A model generated the notes under the pieces. That model had not been told where the DNA came from and did not search any database. It saw only the letters and a program-made list of their open reading frames with translations. This document shows, piece by piece, positions 38,994 through 49,217 of a stretch of DNA of 64,000 nt (the first letter of the stretch is position 1; each line of letters starts with the position of its first letter). The translations under genes and the position numbers were made by a program. This DNA is from Lacticaseibacillus rhamnosus (lineage in GTDB: Bacteria > Bacillota > Bacilli > Lactobacillales > Lactobacillaceae). The stretch covers positions 2,294,001 to 2,358,000 of the forward strand of contig NZ_LR134331.1 in NCBI RefSeq assembly GCF_900636965.1, read 5' to 3'.

Positions 38994-40490
38994 TCAAAAG
39001 AACGCTGATAATACTGACTTCCATGCACCGATGAAATCAGCTTCTGAATGTTGTTTTGCAGTATTTAAAGCACCAGCTTGTAATTTGTGATAAAGCCGAT
39101 TATCTTGTAACACGACCAAAATCGCCTTGCCTAACTCGCTAGGCGTCATATTAGCAACCGCCACCCCGTTTTGTCTGTTCACTAACAGGTTATGCTTCAA
39201 GAAGTGACATCCGTATGCAATCACTGGTATGCCATACGACATTGCCTCAAGACTATTCATACCGAAAGCTTCTGACTTCGCCGCAGAAACAAACAGCGTC
39301 GTCTTGTTCAAAATATCCTGATTGTCATTGCTATAGGCAACCAGATGAATCGCATCATCAAGTTTTTTCTTGTGGATTCTATCGCGGATCTCCCGGCGAT
39401 AGGCCTCGTCTGAAAAATAACCTTTGAGGAACAGTTCAGCATCCGGGCGTTCTCGGTGTACACGTTCAAACGCATCAACCAAATCCGTAATCTGTTTATC
39501 TGGAAAAAGACGCCCGATATACGCCAATCGTGGATGATCGGGTTGTATTTTCTTAGCTTTCGGCGTCTGTGCATAAGTATCCGGGGCAGCCTCAATGGTT
39601 AAGTACGGATATTGAGTCTCAATCGCTTTAACTTGATCATGCGTAGGAAAAATAACGGTACTAAACGGATGCTGCTCGCTTAGTACCTCGTTATAAATGA
39701 CATTAGGTACGCGCTTCTTCCCTTCTCCTTTCAAGAACAGGTCACCTTCATGAATAAAAGCGAGCTTAGCAGTTGCATGATTAACTTGCTTGACGGCAGC
39801 ATCGAGCGTTCTGCGATCTGAAATCATGATCCCCGGATTGCCTTTACTAATTTCATTCAGGAAAAAACGGAAAAGGTCATCTTCGGAATCAAATACATAA
39901 TCATGTCCTTGATAATGAACCAACTTCCACATTGTCGGTGCAAGCTGACCATTTTTATTCATGTGGATAATCTCCAAAACCACATGGCCTTTCTGATCCA
40001 AAAACTTCTGTGCAGCCACGGTTCCATCGGGATTATAATTTTGTTCCATAGACTTAAACCCGCGCCAATCCCAGAATTCGGTTAACTCTTTGTGATCAAA
40101 GCGATCATAATAATCAATACTTCCAACTAATCCGACCGTCTCTGGCATGACAGTAATCTTTGCAAGCGTTCGACCTAACAGATCGATAGTTGTCGTATTA
40201 TTGTCAATCCCAACGACATGATATTTCGTCAGGGGAATCGATTCCAGTAAGCGTAACTTTTGTTCTTTACGCTCAACCCCGACAACACCCTGAAAGTAAT
40301 CGTACATGTTGATATATGCATCTTTGTTAACTCCTGCACGCTCGGCATCCCGATACAAGAAGCGATTATAGTTCCGGAGTAGCAGTTTAGATTCAATGCC
40401 ATTTTGATTGAAGGCTTTCAGGCGTTGCAGCTGCGAGAACTCAGTGCCGGAATTAAATGTAAAAACATTTTCACCAACCATGTAAATCAT
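38994..40490 (-). CDS. GT4 glycosyltransferase, GtfA/TagE-like, probable SRRP glycosylation (second of pair)
   Basis: 498 aa. An N-terminal ~200-residue extended beta-sheet region (DUF1975 type, EFWDWRGFKSMEQNYNPDGT within it) is followed by a GT-B fold with YIGRLFPDKQITDLV and SEAFGMNSLEAMSYG, which keeps the E-x7-E catalytic pattern. Its ATG overlaps the stop of the preceding glycosyltransferase by 4 bases, and the adhesin gene starts 150 bp downstream. Pairs like this (GtfA/GtfB, TagE5/TagE6) O-glycosylate Ser/Thr-rich surface proteins. A teichoic-acid role is the alternative. Confidence 0.75.
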   Translation of the reverse strand: MIYMVGENVFTFNSGTEFSQLQRLKAFNQNGIESKLLLRNYNRFLYRDAERAGVNKDAYINMYDYFQGVVGVERKEQKLRLLESIPLTKYHVVGIDNNTTTIDLLGRTLAKITVMPETVGLVGSIDYYDRFDHKELTEFWDWRGFKSMEQNYNPDGTVAAQKFLDQKGHVVLEIIHMNKNGQLAPTMWKLVHYQGHDYVFDSEDDLFRFFLNEISKGNPGIMISDRRTLDAAVKQVNHATAKLAFIHEGDLFLKGEGKKRVPNVIYNEVLSEQHPFSTVIFPTHDQVKAIETQYPYLTIEAAPDTYAQTPKAKKIQPDHPRLAYIGRLFPDKQITDLVDAFERVHRERPDAELFLKGYFSDEAYRREIRDRIHKKKLDDAIHLVAYSNDNQDILNKTTLFVSAAKSEAFGMNSLEAMSYGIPVIAYGCHFLKHNLLVNRQNGVAVANMTPSELGKAILVVLQDNRLYHKLQAGALNTAKQHSEADFIGAWKSVLSAFF

Positions 40491-42040
40491 TTCGTCACCT
40501 TCCCCTCACTCTTTTGTGCATCCATTAAAACGTTGTGCCATTTCTTCCAAACATTTTCTTCAGAATATCTGTTAGCAGATTCGTATGCATTCGTACTCAT
40601 CTGCTGCATCTTGTCACGATCGGATAGCAATAACTGAATCTTCTCCGCTAAGGCATGAATATCGCCATACGGAGTGACATACCCATTGATGCCGTCTTGC
40701 ACGATTTCGTTTGGACCGTAGTTAACGTCATAGGTCACGCCGACAACACCATGCGAAATCGCCTCCAGTAATGAGAGATCAAAACCTTCCATGATAGAAG
40801 TTAAGCCAAAAATCTGGGCAGTATCATACGCACTTTCCAGATTTTCCGTGTAGCCTTTAAAAGCCACAACCCCTTCCAATGAAAGTTCTTGGATTGTTTT
40901 TTCGATTTTTCGTTTTTCAGCATAATGATTCGTTGCATCCGGGTAACCATACAAATCCAGCGTCACTTGCGGTATTTGTTTGTGGACGATGGCAATGGCT
41001 CGAACCAGATCATTCAGATTTTTTTCCGGTGCAATCCTAGCAACCGCGATGACTTTGCCGAATATTCGATTTTCCGACAGAATTCGCTGGCGGTGAAGCA
41101 CGTCATCCGATACCACGCCAACAGGAACATGGAAGGACTTTTTGATGTAAGGGAAGCGTCTTTGAACATCGGCTGCCTGCTTTTTAGTTGCAGAAACAAA
41201 TGCTGAATACTTCGCACCATTAACTAATGCAAATTCATAATTGTTATTCATAATCGAATCCATTGGCCGTTGCGCATCGCCAGCATGTGAATTATGTAGG
41301 TGCATAATCGTGTAAGCGGGTTTCTCTAGATGAATAAGCGCTTCATCCGCCAATAAAGACCGATCAAGGATAAAGACATTCTGGCCAGTTTCATTCATGT
41401 CATTAATAAAATGTTCAAAAAACGCATCAATCGTGTCAAACTGAAAAATTTTACCTTTGCGATCTGTCAGAATCCACCCAGTCTGCTTAAGCTTGCCATC
41501 TTCATTTTTCTTGTTAAATGCTCTGATTACCGGACGGCCATCCACCGTTAGCCATTCCTCGTTGCCAACCTTATTGTCTGGGGTATACCACTGAACCAAT
41601 GATTTAAATCCGCGAACATCATAAAATTCAACTTGGTATAGATTCTCAACTCCGTCAAACAATTCGACAGAAACCACCTGTCTAGTGCCGCGAACATAGT
41701 TGATCCGCGCAGCCAATCGCCCATCAGCTCGTGAAACCAACATACGATTGTGCTCGTAATCATCGGAATATTGAAGATCTTTAAGTCCCAGATCTACCTG
41801 CTCCGGTAACAACCGGACCACGTCAACATGGCAGGCGTGCTGATAGTAATCAAACATGTTAACGAGGTGATCATCCGTAATTCCTGCATTGGCAGTGTTA
41901 GTATGTAGATCCCGTTCCCAATCCCGTAGAAGAAATACGTAAGGTTCACCATGCTTATCAAATAGGCGCTTGCGCTTTATCTGCGCATGCTCAATACCCG
42001 ATTTGCTGGCAGGCATACCGAAATTGATGAAATAGTTCAC
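40487..42040 (-). CDS. GT4 glycosyltransferase, GtfA/TagE-like, probable SRRP glycosylation (first of pair)
   Basis: 517 aa from GTG 42040, 9 bases after AGGAG; the in-frame TTG two codons earlier is too close to it. Same architecture as its neighbour: an N-terminal DUF1975-like part (EFYDVRGFKSLVQWYTPDNK) and a GT-B domain with VARIAPEKNLNDLVRAI and SIMEGFDLSLLEAISHG, again keeping E-x7-E. Since both partners keep the motif, both could be catalytic, unlike accessory-Sec GtfB, which lacks it. No SecA2/SecY2 genes are in the window. Confidence 0.75.
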   Translation of the reverse strand: MNYFINFGMPASKSGIEHAQIKRKRLFDKHGEPYVFLLRDWERDLHTNTANAGITDDHLVNMFDYYQHACHVDVVRLLPEQVDLGLKDLQYSDDYEHNRMLVSRADGRLAARINYVRGTRQVVSVELFDGVENLYQVEFYDVRGFKSLVQWYTPDNKVGNEEWLTVDGRPVIRAFNKKNEDGKLKQTGWILTDRKGKIFQFDTIDAFFEHFINDMNETGQNVFILDRSLLADEALIHLEKPAYTIMHLHNSHAGDAQRPMDSIMNNNYEFALVNGAKYSAFVSATKKQAADVQRRFPYIKKSFHVPVGVVSDDVLHRQRILSENRIFGKVIAVARIAPEKNLNDLVRAIAIVHKQIPQVTLDLYGYPDATNHYAEKRKIEKTIQELSLEGVVAFKGYTENLESAYDTAQIFGLTSIMEGFDLSLLEAISHGVVGVTYDVNYGPNEIVQDGINGYVTPYGDIHALAEKIQLLLSDRDKMQQMSTNAYESANRYSEENVWKKWHNVLMDAQKSEGKVTK

Positions 42041-42589
42041 TAGCAATCACTCCTAGACTCAAAAATAAACTTATCGAGAAAAATTGTGTTAGTTATGAAA
42101 CGAACTCTGACTATTAATTAACCTTGTCTCCCGGAAGCATTATCTATCCAATATAGGCGCTAACACGTCGGCCACTCAGAACCGTCACTGGCTAGAATTT
42201 AACTCATACCCTACACTAATTTCTGACTACTTATACAATACTAGCATTAAAAAATTTGTTAATATATAAATACAATGAAATCGATTCCACTTTTGAATTT
42301 TTCTCGAGCATATTGCACCATCCCCCGTTATAATCAGCGCCATATCAGCCATCCACAGGTTAAAAATTTTTTTCGAAAATTATTTTTCAAAAACCAGATC
42401 ATCACCAAAAAAGCATGCCACCATAAGCTGTTCCTTGGTCTACAAATTTTTTCGCACCAAATTCCAGTTATTGACTCATGCTTCTGGCCATTAAAAAAGA
42501 CTTTATCACGGCAAATGCGCAACAAAGTCTTTTCAAAGTTTCGTTATGATACAAAGGCGGTTTTTCACTTGAAACTCGTGTGGGCTAGA
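42041..42589. other. 549-bp AT-rich spacer, promoter region for the glycosyltransferase-adhesin genes
   Basis: No convincing gene. The only sizeable open frame (42275-42646, plus strand) runs antisense into the dehydrogenase terminator and has no family features or ribosome binding site. The A/T content is visibly higher than in neighbouring genes between 42240 and 42560. A terminator occupies 42491-42537. Confidence 0.5.
42491..42537 (-). terminator. Terminator of the aldehyde dehydrogenase gene
   Basis: Minus strand AAAAGACTTTG...TAAAGTCTTTT followed by TTAATGG; both flanks are A/T runs. Confidence 0.75.
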
Positions 42590-43963
42590 TCACTGACGCA
42601 GCGCCCGGGTCACCGTTTGCTCATTGACAAACGTATACAGGCCTAAATCTCCCAGTTCACGACCATAGCCGGAGTTCTTGACCCCGCCAAATGGCAACTC
42701 AGCATTGTAGCTTTGACTCTGATTGGCACCGACCATCCCGGTTTCAATCTGGGCAGCGACTTCTGCCGCATGATTGGTATCACCGGCAAAGACTGCTCCG
42801 CCAAGGCCATAAGGAACATCATTGGCCAACGCAATCGCTTCTTCTTCGCTATGCACCTTATAAACGCAGGCGACCGGGCCGAATAATTCTGTCCGATACG
42901 CCGGATTGTCCTTGTCAATATCCGTTAAAATAGTCGGCCGGAAGAAGGCACCAGGCAAATCAACCGGTGTATTGCCGTAAACAACTTTGGCTCCGTGTTC
43001 AATGGCAGTATCAACCTGACCTTGCAGCTTATCTTTTGCCTTTTGACTGTTCAATGGACCCACATTGACTGATGGATCACTCGGATCGCCAATTTTGACG
43101 TTTTCAAAACCTTTCTTCAAGCCGGCAACAAAGTCATCGTAGTATTTATCTAACACAATAAACCGTTTGGAGCTGGTGCAAACCTGTCCGCAATTCATGA
43201 GGCGAGTTTTAATGGCTTCTGGAATCACGTGCTCAAGATCAGCCCCGTCCAAGACCAGAAAAGCATCCATACCGCCTAATTCCATCAGCGACTTCTTCAA
43301 ATACTTACCTGCCAACGCCGCCACATGCGAACCCGCACCTTCTGAACCCGTCAAGCAGACACCGGCAACGCGCGGATCTTTAATAAAGGTCTCGGTATCA
43401 TCATGCCCGATAAGTGCGATTTGGAAAGCACCTTTGTCAGCGCCGCCAGCCAGAACTGCTTTTTCAAATTCAAGGCCGCTAGCCGGAACATTGCTGGCAG
43501 GTTTAATGATCACCGCATTCCCCACCATAAAGTTTGGTGCGAAAACACGCATTAACTGGTAGTAAGGGAAGTTCCACGGTTCAACGCCAAACACAATACC
43601 ACTGGCAACGTGATTGACCACCGCAGCCCCTGCAGTACTGTTAAGCGGTTGCGGCTGCAGCAATGCCGGAGCCCGATCAGCGTACATATCCGCAATTTCA
43701 GCGCAAAGTTCAACTTCGCCTAACGCTTCTTCGGTCCGCTTGCCCATTTCTTTGGTAATAATTGCCGCCATTTCATCGGCATTGTCGCGGAAATAAGCAG
43801 CAACCGCATGTAATGTTGCACTACGCGTTGCAGGGTCAAGATTACGCTGCTGCTTGTAAAAAGCATGCCCCGCCGTCAACATCTCACTAATTTGTGCCGG
43901 TGTTGTGTTCGCATAAGTTTTCTCCAACGTGTTCGTGTTCGGATCAACGGTTTGATAAGCCAT
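42590..43963 (-). CDS. NAD(P)-dependent aldehyde dehydrogenase, succinate-semialdehyde type
   Basis: 457 aa, normal for the short GabD/YneI-type group. The cofactor domain has VEPWNFPYYQLMR and IIKPASNVPASG. The catalytic region has LELGGMDAF and the nucleophilic cysteine in NCGQVCTSSKR. The C-terminal ELPFGGVKNSGYGRELG is typical of succinate-semialdehyde dehydrogenases. The natural substrate cannot be fixed from sequence. It is monocistronic. Confidence 0.85.
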   Translation of the reverse strand: MAYQTVDPNTNTLEKTYANTTPAQISEMLTAGHAFYKQQRNLDPATRSATLHAVAAYFRDNADEMAAIITKEMGKRTEEALGEVELCAEIADMYADRAPALLQPQPLNSTAGAAVVNHVASGIVFGVEPWNFPYYQLMRVFAPNFMVGNAVIIKPASNVPASGLEFEKAVLAGGADKGAFQIALIGHDDTETFIKDPRVAGVCLTGSEGAGSHVAALAGKYLKKSLMELGGMDAFLVLDGADLEHVIPEAIKTRLMNCGQVCTSSKRFIVLDKYYDDFVAGLKKGFENVKIGDPSDPSVNVGPLNSQKAKDKLQGQVDTAIEHGAKVVYGNTPVDLPGAFFRPTILTDIDKDNPAYRTELFGPVACVYKVHSEEEAIALANDVPYGLGGAVFAGDTNHAAEVAAQIETGMVGANQSQSYNAELPFGGVKNSGYGRELGDLGLYTFVNEQTVTRALRQ

Positions 43964-44129
43964 TTTTGTAAACGCTCCCTTCGTGTCCTTACTTAATCAT
44001 AGCTTATTCAGAGGGTAGATGCCAACCGGATAAATTCCAAGACAGCGGATGAACCCTCGACGACAGATTGCCTGGCAAATTATCGTATCAACAAGCACCG
44101 AATAATCCGCTATCAACAAGTCGTCGGGC

Positions 44130-44675
44130 TCAAATACCCGTTGCAGCAGCTAACTGAATATGGTAAATGGCAAGCGATTCAGTGTTTTGTTCGGGCAAGA
44201 TTTCCTGTAAAACGCCGCCACTGGCCTCAATCGTCTTGCGGCTTGCCCAATTAGCCGCTTTTGCTGTCACAATGACATAAGGTTCCTGGCGTTGCTGATA
44301 ATAACCTAACGCAAATTTGAGCAAGTTTTTCGCATAACCGTGGCCGCGCTGAGACGGAGCCACATAATAGCCGATGTGCCCGCCGGTTCTGGCTAGCATC
44401 GGTGTCATTTCAGTCCGGCAGCGAACCCGCCCCAAGATGACGTTTTCCGAGTTAAACATGAAAAAAGCAAACTGCGGCACTAACTCGGGTTTTTCGGGAT
44501 TCTGATCGGCGGTTAGTACTGCCAACCTTGTCGTAAAGTCGGTTGCAGGCGTCAATTCGCGAACAATATTTTGACTGTGAGGATTTTGCTGATCGAAATT
44601 TAAAACATCGCGCCGAAACTCATTAAATGCATCCTCATCATTGGGTTGAAGCGACCGGATCGTGAATGATTCCAT
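44130..44675 (-). CDS. GNAT-family N-acetyltransferase
   Basis: 181 aa. The acetyl-CoA-binding motif A is in IGYYVAPSQRGHGYAKNLLKFAL (Q-R-G-H-G-Y), and motif B in ANWASRKTIEASGG. The short N-terminal region resembles other lactobacillar GNATs of unknown acceptor. It lies between the dehydrogenase and rplA without obvious operon partners. Confidence 0.82.
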   Translation of the reverse strand: MESFTIRSLQPNDEDAFNEFRRDVLNFDQQNPHSQNIVRELTPATDFTTRLAVLTADQNPEKPELVPQFAFFMFNSENVILGRVRCRTEMTPMLARTGGHIGYYVAPSQRGHGYAKNLLKFALGYYQQRQEPYVIVTAKAANWASRKTIEASGGVLQEILPEQNTESLAIYHIQLAAATGI

Positions 44676-44726
44676 AGTAAGACCTCTTTTCGTAACTTGA
44701 CGGTTCAGACTTAATTTACCGCAAAA

Positions 44727-44758
44727 GAAAAAGACCCGCTAATCATAGCGAGTCTTAA
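44727..44758 (-). terminator. Terminator of rplK-rplA
   Basis: Minus strand AAGACtcGCTA-tgat-TAGCggGTCTT followed by TTTCTTTT. Confidence 0.85.
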
Positions 44759-44775
44759 AATATTCAATGAATGTT

Positions 44776-45465
44776 TTAGAAGTCTGTTGGGTTAACCTTG
44801 ATGCCAGGTGCCATCGTTGAGGTCAACGTCAAACTCTTGATGTAAATACCTTTGGTGCTTGCTGGACGAGCCTTCAGCACAATATCATTCATTGCTTTGA
44901 AGTTTTCAAGCAGCTTGTCAGCATCGAAGCTCTTCTTACCGATTGGGGCATGGATGATACCAGCCTTGTCAACACGATAAGCAACTTGACCAGCCTTGAT
45001 GTCATTAACAGCCTTGGCCGTGTCCATCGTAACGGTACCGGTCTTCGGGTTTGGCATCAAGCCTTTCGGTCCAAGAATCCGGCCTAAACGTCCAACTTGG
45101 GCCATCATTGGTGGTGTTGCAACGGCAACATCAAAGTCCAACCAGCCGTCCTGGATCTTTTGCACAAGATCTTCGGCGCCAACAATATCAGCACCTGCAT
45201 CTTCAGCAGCCTTAGCCTGATCGCCTTGGGCAAAAACAATAACCTTCGACGTTTTACCAGTTCCGTTTGGTAGCACAACAGCGCCACGGATCTGCTGGTC
45301 AGCCTGCTTTGGATCAACATTCAATCGATATGCAACTTCAACGGTTTCGTCGAACTTTGCAAAGTCGATTTTCTTAAGCAGATTAACTGCTTCTTCAGGG
45401 GTATACTGCTTGGTCGCATCAACGGCCTTAGCAGCCTCTAAATACTTTTTACCTTTTTTAGCCAT
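44776..45465 (-). CDS. rplA: 50S ribosomal protein L1
   Basis: 229 aa from ATG 45465 ([16 protein letters not shown]), behind AAGGAGG; the in-frame extension upstream is leader sequence. The family signature [14 protein letters not shown] is present. L1 forms the ribosomal stalk that moves E-site tRNA and usually represses its own operon by binding the leader. It follows rplK after 96 bp that contain two small hairpins (GGGAG/CTCCC and CTCAG/CTGAG). Confidence 0.97.
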   Translation of the reverse strand: MAKKGKKYLEAAKAVDATKQYTPEEAVNLLKKIDFAKFDETVEVAYRLNVDPKQADQQIRGAVVLPNGTGKTSKVIVFAQGDQAKAAEDAGADIVGAEDLVQKIQDGWLDFDVAVATPPMMAQVGRLGRILGPKGLMPNPKTGTVTMDTAKAVNDIKAGQVAYRVDKAGIIHAPIGKKSFDADKLLENFKAMNDIVLKARPASTKGIYIKSLTLTSTMAPGIKVNPTDF

Positions 45466-45561
45466 TCTGGGTTTTCCTCCTTGCAAATGTGGTCACTGGG
45501 AGCATTTTACTCCCTTCCACCTGATTGCCTCAGTTTTCACTGAGAATCCGAACAGTGCGGC

Positions 45562-45987
45562 CTAGTCTTCGACTTCGAAGCCCATGGAGCGAGCTGTTCC
45601 TTCAACCATGCGCATTGCCGCTTCAACATCGGCAGCGTTAAGGTCTTGCATCTTTGTTTCGGCGATTTCCTTAACCTGAGCTTTGGTTACCTTAGCAACC
45701 TTCTTCGTGTTCGGTTCGCCGGAACCATGTTCAACACCAGCAGCTTTCTTCAGTAGAATAGCAGCCGGCGGGGTCTTGGTTACGAAATCAAACGAACGAT
45801 CTTCATAAACCGTGATGACAACAGGGATAATCATGCCAGCCTGATCAGCTGTCCGTGCATTGAAATCCTTGGTGAACCCCATAATGTTGATACCGGCTTG
45901 CCCAAGTGCAGGGCCAACCGGAGGAGCTGGGGTTGCTTTCCCAGCAGGAATTTGGAGTTTGACAATGTTTGCTACTTTTTTAGCCAC
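45562..45987 (-). CDS. rplK: 50S ribosomal protein L11
   Basis: 141 aa, [30 protein letters not shown] start, with the [15 protein letters not shown] linker and C-terminal RNA-binding domain. It binds the GTPase-associated centre of 23S rRNA. The normal upstream neighbour nusG is 10.7 kb away on the same strand. Confidence 0.97.
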   Translation of the reverse strand: MAKKVANIVKLQIPAGKATPAPPVGPALGQAGINIMGFTKDFNARTADQAGMIIPVVITVYEDRSFDFVTKTPPAAILLKKAAGVEHGSGEPNTKKVAKVTKAQVKEIAETKMQDLNAADVEAAMRMVEGTARSMGFEVED

Positions 45988-46145
45988 GAGACATACCTCC
46001 TTAAGTCCGTGATGTGGTTATGATGGCCAGAATTTTTGGCCTCCCACGCGTATGCTGAAAACATACTCGAATAGATTACCATGTTAGACGATAAAAGGCA
46101 AGAAGAACCGGCACATCCCTGCGTTTTATCTGTTCCCAAAAAACT

Positions 46146-48779
46146 TCATAACCACGGTCGTCCGCGCTTTAGGTAAATTCTTTTAACAGTTTCAACCAAT
46201 ATCAAATAGATAAGAATAATGACAGCAGCTCCAGGCCAGTAAGTGACTGGTAAAATACCGAAATCAAATGCCTGATGGAATGGCGATAGAATTATGAAAA
46301 GGCCAACTAACAAAGCCATCATGGTTGACAAGATGACAATAGCTGAGGCTGGTGACCGCCAAAATGGCGTTTGGCGGGTGCGTAAGACATGAACCACCAG
46401 TGATTGGGTAAATAGACCAACCACAAACCACCCCGCCTGAAATAGGTGCTGAGCCGGCACACTGGCAGCATGCGTCCCAACGCCAAGCCCGAACCATAAA
46501 AATAGGAAAGTCGTGATATCAAAAATCGAACTTAGCGGTCCAAAAGTCAATGTGTAGCGCAATAATCCCTTGGCTCGCCACGGTGTCGGTTGCGCTAAGG
46601 TTGCTTCATCCACATTGTCCCATGGAATCGTCATTTGCGAGGTATCATAAATCAGATTTTGAACCAGTAATTGAATGGCCAGCATCGGTAGGAAAGGTAA
46701 AAAGATACTCGCCACTAACACCGAAAAAGCATTACCGAAATTAGATGCAATGGTCATTTTAATGTATTTCATAGCGTTGGCATAAACGCGACGACCTTCT
46801 AGAATCCCATCTTCCAACACCAATAAGCTTTTTTCCAACAAAATAATGCCGCTTGCATCTTTGGTAATATCGGCAGCTGTATCCACGCTGATGCTGACAT
46901 CCGCTTCACGCAACGCAGCAGTATCATTGATGCCATCACCCATGTATCCGACTGTGTGACCGGCCGCACGCATGGTTTTAATGATTCTGGCTTTTTGCAT
47001 CGGACTTAGTTTCACAAACAAATCCGTGGTCTCAACTGCCTGTCGCAACGCGCTATCATCCATGGCATCAACGTCATTGCCGGTTGCAACAAGCTGATTG
47101 GCAATTCCTACTTCCTCAGCAACATGCTGCGTAATAATGGCGTTATCGCCGGTCAGAACCTTAACCCGGACACCATGCGCGCCTAACAACCCAATTGCTT
47201 CTTTTGCATCGGGTTTGGCCGGATCAAGGAAACCCAGAAAACCAGCCAAAACCATATGCTGTTCATCCGCTGGCGTATAAATTTCCTGTTGATGGACGTC
47301 TTGACGATATGCCACGACAATCATGCGCATACCTTGACCACTCATGGCCGCGTTAGTTTGCTCAAGTTTTCGGATCCGCTCAGGTGTCAGCGGCAGTACA
47401 TCACCATTGAGTTGCACTCGGTCACAAACCGCCAGCATTTCTTCGAAGGCGCCTTTTGTGATCATCCACTGATGCGCGTCGTTAGCAACGACAACCGTCA
47501 GTCGGCGGCGTTCAAAATCAAACGGAATCTCATCAATTTTGGTCAGCCCGCTTGGTAAATCGGTTAAAAGATGCTGATGCTCACGGGCATAATCCACCAC
47601 TGCAGTATCCATCAAGTTGTGCCACCCGGTTTGATAATTAGCATTCATATATGCCATCCGCAACACTGCCGGATCGGTTTCGCCCGTAGCATCAACATAG
47701 CGCATCACAACGACCCGGTCCTCAGTGATGGTCCCGGTTTTATCCGTGAAAAGCGTATCAATTGCGCCAAGATTTTGAATGGCGTGCAGTCGTTTCACAA
47801 TGACTTTCCGCTTCGACATCGCCAACGCCCCTTTTGCCAGGTTACTGTTGACAATCATCGGCAGCATTTCCGGTGTCAGTCCGACCGCCACCGCGATGGC
47901 AAAAAAGAATGCCTGGGACCAATCGTGCTTGGTAATACCGTTAATGACAAAGACCACCGGCACCAGCACCAACATCATGCTAATTAAAACCCGGCTAATG
48001 GCGCGCATCCCTTGCTCAAAACTGGTCGGCGCCGGCTTATCGCTAATTTGACTCGCCATGTCGCCAAAATAAGTCGCGTCTCCCGTTTTTAGAATAACGG
48101 CCGTCCCCGATCCGGAAATTACATCAGTTCCCATAAAAACGAGATTAGGAGCATCAAACAAGCTTTGTTTATCGCTTAAATTCGCCGCGCCTGCTTTCTT
48201 CTCTACCGGCATCGCTTCACCAGTAAACGACGACTGATTGACAAATAAATCATGAGTCGCAACTAAATAGGCATCAGCCGGGATCATATCACCGGTCGCC
48301 AGCTGAACAATGTCACCAGGCACCACTTCATCCATGGGGTGCTCTTTGGTTTCACCGGCACGCGTGATCGCCGTGGTATTGGCAATCAAGGCCGCCAATG
48401 CATGACTTTCCTTTTGAGAACGATATTCCTGCCAAAAATGAATGGACACCGATAAGATAATCATCAAGCCCATCATTCTGGCGCCGTCATAATCCGCAGT
48501 CATGGTTGAGACTGCACACAACAATAGCAATACCCAGACAAAGGGTTCGTTGAATGCAGCGAATAAAATTAAATACCACGGGCGCGGATGTTGGGTAACA
48601 ACCGTGTTGGGGCCGTCCTGTTCAAGCCGTTCTGCTGCCTCTTGTGAAGACAAACCCGCTTCTTGCGTCTTCAAAGCTGCAAAAATGGCTTGTGGTTCTT
48701 GCTGGCTGTACCGTGTCAGTGCAGCAGTTTTCTCCTGAGTCGAAGCATCGCGCCTCGATATGGTTTTATTGAACATCAT
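46146..48779 (-). CDS. mgtA: Magnesium-translocating P-type ATPase
   Basis: 877 aa, the usual length of MgtA/MgtB. The order is N-terminal cation-ATPase domain, actuator loop (SSFTGEAMPVEK), phosphorylation site FTDKTGTITED, nucleotide domain (KGAFEEM), hinge GYMGDGINDTAAL and C-terminal helices. SNFGNAFSVL and NLIYDTSQ in the membrane part are typical of the Mg2+ type. Its start region directly abuts a decayed IS607-type end, and no clear SD remains upstream of the ATG. No Mg2+ riboswitch was recognised upstream. Confidence 0.92.
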   Translation of the reverse strand: MMFNKTISRRDASTQEKTAALTRYSQQEPQAIFAALKTQEAGLSSQEAAERLEQDGPNTVVTQHPRPWYLILFAAFNEPFVWVLLLLCAVSTMTADYDGARMMGLMIILSVSIHFWQEYRSQKESHALAALIANTTAITRAGETKEHPMDEVVPGDIVQLATGDMIPADAYLVATHDLFVNQSSFTGEAMPVEKKAGAANLSDKQSLFDAPNLVFMGTDVISGSGTAVILKTGDATYFGDMASQISDKPAPTSFEQGMRAISRVLISMMLVLVPVVFVINGITKHDWSQAFFFAIAVAVGLTPEMLPMIVNSNLAKGALAMSKRKVIVKRLHAIQNLGAIDTLFTDKTGTITEDRVVVMRYVDATGETDPAVLRMAYMNANYQTGWHNLMDTAVVDYAREHQHLLTDLPSGLTKIDEIPFDFERRRLTVVVANDAHQWMITKGAFEEMLAVCDRVQLNGDVLPLTPERIRKLEQTNAAMSGQGMRMIVVAYRQDVHQQEIYTPADEQHMVLAGFLGFLDPAKPDAKEAIGLLGAHGVRVKVLTGDNAIITQHVAEEVGIANQLVATGNDVDAMDDSALRQAVETTDLFVKLSPMQKARIIKTMRAAGHTVGYMGDGINDTAALREADVSISVDTAADITKDASGIILLEKSLLVLEDGILEGRRVYANAMKYIKMTIASNFGNAFSVLVASIFLPFLPMLAIQLLVQNLIYDTSQMTIPWDNVDEATLAQPTPWRAKGLLRYTLTFGPLSSIFDITTFLFLWFGLGVGTHAASVPAQHLFQAGWFVVGLFTQSLVVHVLRTRQTPFWRSPASAIVILSTMMALLVGLFIILSPFHQAFDFGILPVTYWPGAAVIILIYLILVETVKRIYLKRGRPWL

Positions 48780-48782
48780 TAT

Positions 48783-49080
48783 TTGTTATATAAACTGTGG
48801 AAGCATGCCGCTATGACACGAATTAAAGCTTTATATCGTTCCTCCTCATAAATTTGACGTATGCATGTCGTCTCTAGCAAGCATCCGCGAGACACTTACT
48901 GGTTTCATCATACTTGGCAAGGTTTCAGAGCCTATGTTGCTTATTAACAGCTCATCAATACATTTCGCCATTGAGTTTGTTTTGACCACATGAGCACCTT
49001 CCACTTAATGATTGCACTCATGTCTGCGTGGGTGCCGCGTCGCTATTATCCATAAACTGCCATTGTTTCATCACTCCCTC
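48783..49080 (-). mobile_element. Decayed, non-coding IS607-type remnant upstream of mgtA
   Basis: The plus strand 48786-48845 (TATATAAACTGTGGAAGCATG, cited as TATATAAACTGTGG then AAGCATG) aligns with the right end of copy 2 at 61234-61292. The segment near 48985-49020, read on the minus strand, matches the left end (ATTAAGTGGAAGnTGCTCAT). The middle is unrelated. Total ~300 bp, tnpB missing. As with the full copies, the right end lies just before a start codon (mgtA). Confidence 0.6.
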
Positions 49081-49217
49081 GTTTTCATGCCTTAGCCGAA
49101 AAAATATAACGGGCTAAAACAATTAACTTTACTCAAAGCTTAACTTGACGGTAAGATGGTTGTCAAAGGTAACTAAAAATAACTGCTGTCAGGGAAACAA
49201 AAGGCGCTTGTTGGCAT

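Noticed and set aside
42275-42646. 123-aa plus-strand frame in the AT-rich spacer
   Set aside because: No ribosome binding site, no recognisable family, overlaps a terminator and runs antisense into the dehydrogenase gene.
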